From assembly GCA_900556545.1 (NCBI GenBank), contig USPE01000062.1, forward strand, positions 1 through 9,598: a stretch of 9,598 nt of DNA, in the 5' to 3' direction. The notes under the pieces were generated by a model. It searched no databases and was not told the DNA's origin. It saw nothing but the letters and a program-made list of their open reading frames with translations. Shown piece by piece: positions 6,330 through 9,598 of the stretch; position 1 is the first letter of the stretch, and every line of letters starts with the position of its first letter. Position numbers and translations under genes: made by a program. The DNA is from an uncultured Peptococcaceae bacterium (GTDB lineage: Bacteria; Bacillota; Peptococcia; Peptococcales; Peptococcaceae).

Positions 6330-7262
6330 ATGGGTATGCGATATGGTCTGATGGATATTGGTTCAAATACCATCCATGCTGTGATTTATGAACTAGATGG
6401 TGCCAAATGGAAAAAAGTTTTATCAGAAAAAGAATATGCGGAGATTATCAGTTATGTGGAAGACCAACGGCTGAGCGCTGATGGGATAGAACGATTGGCT
6501 CAGGCGGTGGAAAGTCTGCAGCGTCTTTTTACAGCATTGCCTTGTGATAAAACTTTTTATTTTGCTACTTCTGCATTGCGTGCACTAAAAAACGGAGATG
6601 CGGTTTTAGAGCAAGTAAAACAGCAGACCGGTATAGAAATTGCGGTAATATCCGGCCAGCAAGAAGCATATTATGATTATGTCAGCCTGAAACATTATCT
6701 GAAACAGCCTAAGGCATTGGGCCTTGATTTGGGCGGCGGCAGCGGTCAGTTATTCTCTTACCAGGGGGATAAACTGCTTGACAGTGCCAGCTATGAAATC
6801 GGCTGCTTGCGTCTGTATAATCAGTATGTTTCCGGTGTGCTGCCTTCCGGTAAAGAGCGCAATGCTATCTGCAAACAGGTGCGTACCTTGCTGCAGGAAG
6901 GGCCGGATTTTTCAAAAACCAATATGGATACGCTGTATATTATGGGTGGTACTGGAAGAGCTTGTGCAAAACTGTTTCAGAGTTTGCAGGGGTTGAGTAA
7001 AGTGGAAGAAGGTACTACAATTACGGTAGCTCAGTTGAAGGAACTGTTAAAAACCGTGCAGGAGCTGGGATTAAATGGTGTCAGAATCATAAATCGGCTG
7101 TTTCCAGAACGGTTGTGTTCTTTGATGCCGGGGTTATTGGCTATTACTACGGTAGCAGAGTATACTGGTGTAAAAAAAATATGTGTAATCAAAGAAGGTA
7201 TTCGAGAAGGATTCTTAATTACCAACATTCTGGAGGGAGGAAAACAGAATGCAGCAAAATAA
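6330..7262 (+). CDS. ppx: Exopolyphosphatase, Ppx/GppA family (short form)
   Basis: A 310-residue cytosolic member of the ASKHA-fold Ppx/GppA phosphatases, which release phosphate from the ends of polyphosphate or, in some members, remove the 5' phosphate of pppGpp. Visible motifs in order: phosphate-1 loop DIGSNTIH (9-16), FATSALR (78-84), ISGQQEA (107-113) keeping the conserved Glu at 112, phosphate-2 loop DLGGGSGQ (133-140), GCLRLYNQ (158-165), GGTGR (206-210) and KEGIREG (288-294). It has only the two-lobed catalytic core and no C-terminal HD or helical extension, as in the ~300-residue actinobacterial and clostridial forms. The phosphate-2 loop departs from the usual GGGSTE. The gene overlaps ppk by 14 bases, which points to polyphosphate as substrate. 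A second ATG at 6336 is possible. Confidence 0.88.
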   Translation: MGMRYGLMDIGSNTIHAVIYELDGAKWKKVLSEKEYAEIISYVEDQRLSADGIERLAQAVESLQRLFTALPCDKTFYFATSALRALKNGDAVLEQVKQQTGIEIAVISGQQEAYYDYVSLKHYLKQPKALGLDLGGGSGQLFSYQGDKLLDSASYEIGCLRLYNQYVSGVLPSGKERNAICKQVRTLLQEGPDFSKTNMDTLYIMGGTGRACAKLFQSLQGLSKVEEGTTITVAQLKELLKTVQELGLNGVRIINRLFPERLCSLMPGLLAITTVAEYTGVKKICVIKEGIREGFLITNILEGGKQNAAK

Positions 7263-9598
7263 CGAAACAACGGCAGAATCAGGAGAACTTCTTCAATCCG
7301 TCACAGAGACCGCAGAAGATATCTCCCAAGAGAGCGAGGCTGCTCCATTGCAGGAAACTGACTCTATCATAGATCAGGAAAATTCGTTTCTGCCTCGGTC
7401 AAACTGCGGTGCAGAAACAAATAGTTCCAATGAACGCAGAAGGTATATTAACAGAGAGAGAAGCTGGCTGAAGTTTAATGAACGGGTGCTGGAAGAAGCC
7501 GAGGACCCTTATAATCCATTGTTGGAGCGCCTTAAATTTGTTGCTATTTTTGCGTCCAATTTAGATGAATTTTTTATGGTGCGGGTTGGTTCTCTGTTTG
7601 ATGAAATTTCGCTGGAAGAGGAGATTGTTGATGCCAAATCCGGTATGAATGCGCAGCAGCAGTTGAGCATGATTTTTAATGAAGTGTGTCATCTGTCGCA
7701 GCGGCTTGGCGATGCATATTCAGAGATTTTACAGGAGTTGGAACAATATCGCTACTATCAGATAGATTTTAAAACGGCAGAGCCGTGGCTGTTGGAACAG
7801 ATGGATTTGTATTTTAAGGCCGAACTGCTTCCGCTGTTATCTCCGCAAATCATCAACAGTCGTCACCCCTTTCCGTTTTTTAATAACGAAGAAATGTATA
7901 TTGGTGTACAGCTGAAGAATGCAGAGGAACATATGGGGATTGTGGCAGTGTCTCCGCAGTTTCCAAGAAAATTAACTTTCCATAGCCCGGATGGACAGAA
8001 TCATTTCTTTATTTTAATTGAGAATTTGATTGCCCATTATATGCCGCTGATTTTTAATGATGTGGTAGAAGAAAGCTTTGTGTTCCGTGTAACCAGAAAC
8101 GGCGATATGGATATGGATGAAGCGCTGTATGATGAAGACATTGACTGGCGTTTAGTAATGGAAAAATTATTAAAACGGAGAAACAAACAGGCTGCGGTAC
8201 GCCTGCAGTTTTCAAAACCGGTGCGGGCGGAAGTATGGCAGTATTTATGCAATAAATTGCAGCTGACCGAGCGGGAAGTTCTTATTGAACAGGCGCCGTT
8301 AGATTTGTCGTTCTGCTTTAGTGGATTTGATGGATTGGAAGAACAGCAGGAATTGTTCTATGAGCCAAAGCATTCGGTGGAAGTACCGGGGTTTGACCGT
8401 AGTCGGCCTGTCATTCGGCAGATTGAAGAAAATGGTGATTTATTGCTGGCGTATCCTTATCACAGCATGCTTCCTTTTATTGACTTATTGGAACAGGCTG
8501 CTACCGATCCCAATGTGATTTCTATTAAAATTACCTTGTATCGGTTGGCTTCTAACAGCCGTATTATCAATGCGTTGGTACGGGCAGCAGAAAATGGAAA
8601 AGAAGTATTGGTGCTGGTAGAGCTGCGGGCGCGGTTTGATGAACAGCATAATATTGATTGCTCCAAGAAGCTGGAAGAAGCAGGCTGTACGGTTATTTAC
8701 GGCCTAGAGCATTATAAGGTGCATTCTAAGTTAATGGTAATGACCTATCGTGGTAAAGATAAAATTCGCTACATTACCCAGATTGGTACTGGCAACTATA
8801 ATGAAAAAACAGCCCGCTTATATACTGACTTATCATTGATTACTGCCAACGAAGATATCGGCCGCGAAGCCATAGAGGTATTTAAAGCGTTGTCCTTGGG
8901 GCAATTTGTGGAAAAATCACAGTATTTATTAGTGGCGCCCAAACAGATGAAAAAGCCGTTGATGGATTTGATTGACCGGGAAATTACCTATGCCAAAAAT
9001 GGAGAACCGGCTCAGGTAATTGTGAAAACCAATTCATTGAGCAATAAAGAAATGATTGATAAATTGATAGAAGCCTCTCAGGCCGGTGTAAAGATTGTGC
9101 TGTTGGTGCGCGGTATTTGTTGCTTGCAAGCCGGTTTGCCCGGTATCAGCGAGAATATTGTCATTAAGAGTATTGTGGGTCGTTATCTGGAACATTCCCG
9201 CATTTTCTCCTTTGGGATTGGAAAACGGCAACGAATTTACATCGGTTCTGCGGACTGGATGACCAGGAATATGGACTATCGTGTGGAAGTGGCAGTAGAA
9301 ATACTGGACGATTCAGTAAAGAAAACGCTGAACCAGATGCTGGAGCTGTATTTGTCTGACAATCGAAAACTGCGCACAATGGACGAAACAGGTTTCTATC
9401 AGAAACCGCAGCGGCAGGTGGGGGAAGCTGTTTTAGACAGTCAGGTAGAATTGTTTGACTATTTTGCCAACAAAGCTAAAAAAGCCCGCAAAAAGCAACA
9501 GAAAAAAGATCTGCTGCAAGAAAAATTGGCGGCGCAAAAGAAAGAAAAGAGCAAACTGAAAAGTAAAAAGAAAGAAAAAGTACAGAAGAAAAAACAAA
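7249..9598 (+). CDS. ppk: Polyphosphate kinase 1, 3' end beyond window
   Basis: Reversibly polymerises the gamma-phosphate of ATP into inorganic polyphosphate; membrane-associated or cytosolic. The frame is open from the ATG at 7249 to the window end (783 codons) without a stop, and GGAGGGAGG (7232-7240) lies 8 bases upstream. The PPK1 core starts at residue 66 (YINRERSWLKFNERVLEEA). The metal/ATP-site arginines are in TLYR (432) and ARFDE (462), the autophosphorylated histidine in KVHSK is 492, and the second essential histidine in LEHSR is 649; all sit a constant 57 residues after the E. coli positions as I remember them, so this part has no gaps. The core ends near residue 720. Two additions are unusual: residues 1-65, acidic and Ser/Gln-rich and probably disordered, and a lysine-rich tail from 742 onward. 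Overlap with ppx by 14 bases implies translational coupling. Confidence 0.96.
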   Translation, partial: MQQNNETTAESGELLQSVTETAEDISQESEAAPLQETDSIIDQENSFLPRSNCGAETNSSNERRRYINRERSWLKFNERVLEEAEDPYNPLLERLKFVAIFASNLDEFFMVRVGSLFDEISLEEEIVDAKSGMNAQQQLSMIFNEVCHLSQRLGDAYSEILQELEQYRYYQIDFKTAEPWLLEQMDLYFKAELLPLLSPQIINSRHPFPFFNNEEMYIGVQLKNAEEHMGIVAVSPQFPRKLTFHSPDGQNHFFILIENLIAHYMPLIFNDVVEESFVFRVTRNGDMDMDEALYDEDIDWRLVMEKLLKRRNKQAAVRLQFSKPVRAEVWQYLCNKLQLTEREVLIEQAPLDLSFCFSGFDGLEEQQELFYEPKHSVEVPGFDRSRPVIRQIEENGDLLLAYPYHSMLPFIDLLEQAATDPNVISIKITLYRLASNSRIINALVRAAENGKEVLVLVELRARFDEQHNIDCSKKLEEAGCTVIYGLEHYKVHSKLMVMTYRGKDKIRYITQIGTGNYNEKTARLYTDLSLITANEDIGREAIEVFKALSLGQFVEKSQYLLVAPKQMKKPLMDLIDREITYAKNGEPAQVIVKTNSLSNKEMIDKLIEASQAGVKIVLLVRGICCLQAGLPGISENIVIKSIVGRYLEHSRIFSFGIGKRQRIYIGSADWMTRNMDYRVEVAVEILDDSVKKTLNQMLELYLSDNRKLRTMDETGFYQKPQRQVGEAVLDSQVELFDYFANKAKKARKKQQKKDLLQEKLAAQKKEKSKLKSKKKEKVQKKKQ

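Noticed and set aside
1..9598. Possible CRISPR array, transposase, integrase, tRNA or rRNA genes
   Set aside because: Scanned both strands by eye and found no spaced repeats, no recombinase-like protein and no structured RNA gene; not excluded by a computational search.

Overview
The window reads as chromosomal DNA of a low-to-moderate GC Firmicute. The evidence is AGGAGG-type ribosome binding sites, TTGACA/TATAAT-like promoters, hairpin-plus-T-run terminators, a pyruvate kinase with the extra C-terminal swivel domain common in Firmicutes, a small YmfJ/DUF3243-like protein, and Gram-positive-style TTAACA/TTTACA Pho repeats. A gut anaerobe, possibly of the Negativicutes, is my guess from overall protein flavour; I cannot confirm it from sequence alone. 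I see no mobile element, rRNA, tRNA or CRISPR array.

Layout. (1) Positions 1-1868: the end of pyruvate kinase (pyk, cut by the left window edge), followed after 27 bases by tcdA, a tRNA t6A-cyclising dehydratase. The two are probably co-transcribed. (2) Positions 1876-2316: a self-contained thioredoxin unit with promoter, gene and a textbook terminator. (3) Positions 2442-3404: a single AEC-family permease, closed by a terminator that should work in both directions. (4) Positions 3442-4249: a divergent pair, a small DUF3243-like gene on the minus strand and an unrecognised 103-codon gene on the plus strand. They are separated by a short intergenic region carrying a 9-bp-arm inverted repeat. 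(5) Positions 4340-9598: a phosphate block containing a Na+/phosphate cotransporter with a PhoU-like tail, an exopolyphosphatase (ppx) and a polyphosphate kinase (ppk, cut by the right window edge).

How it works together. The phosphate block is the coherent story here. Upstream of the transporter, TTAACA and TTTACA hexamers lie next to a perfect TATAAT box, which suggests PhoP control under phosphate starvation. ppx has its own strong promoter and overlaps ppk by 14 bases, so the enzyme that degrades polyphosphate and the enzyme that makes it are translated from one message. Phosphate uptake and polyphosphate storage and release are therefore neighbours, but they appear to have separate promoters with a hairpin between them.

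Most notable: the polyphosphate kinase has an extra ~58-residue acidic/Ser-rich N-terminus and a C-terminal tail in which 20 of the last 42 visible residues are lysine; the exopolyphosphatase has GGGSGQ where the family normally has GGGSTE; and there is an orphan small gene with a Cys/Arg-rich start. I see no clearly new multi-gene defence or mobile system; apart from these points the region looks like ordinary core genome.
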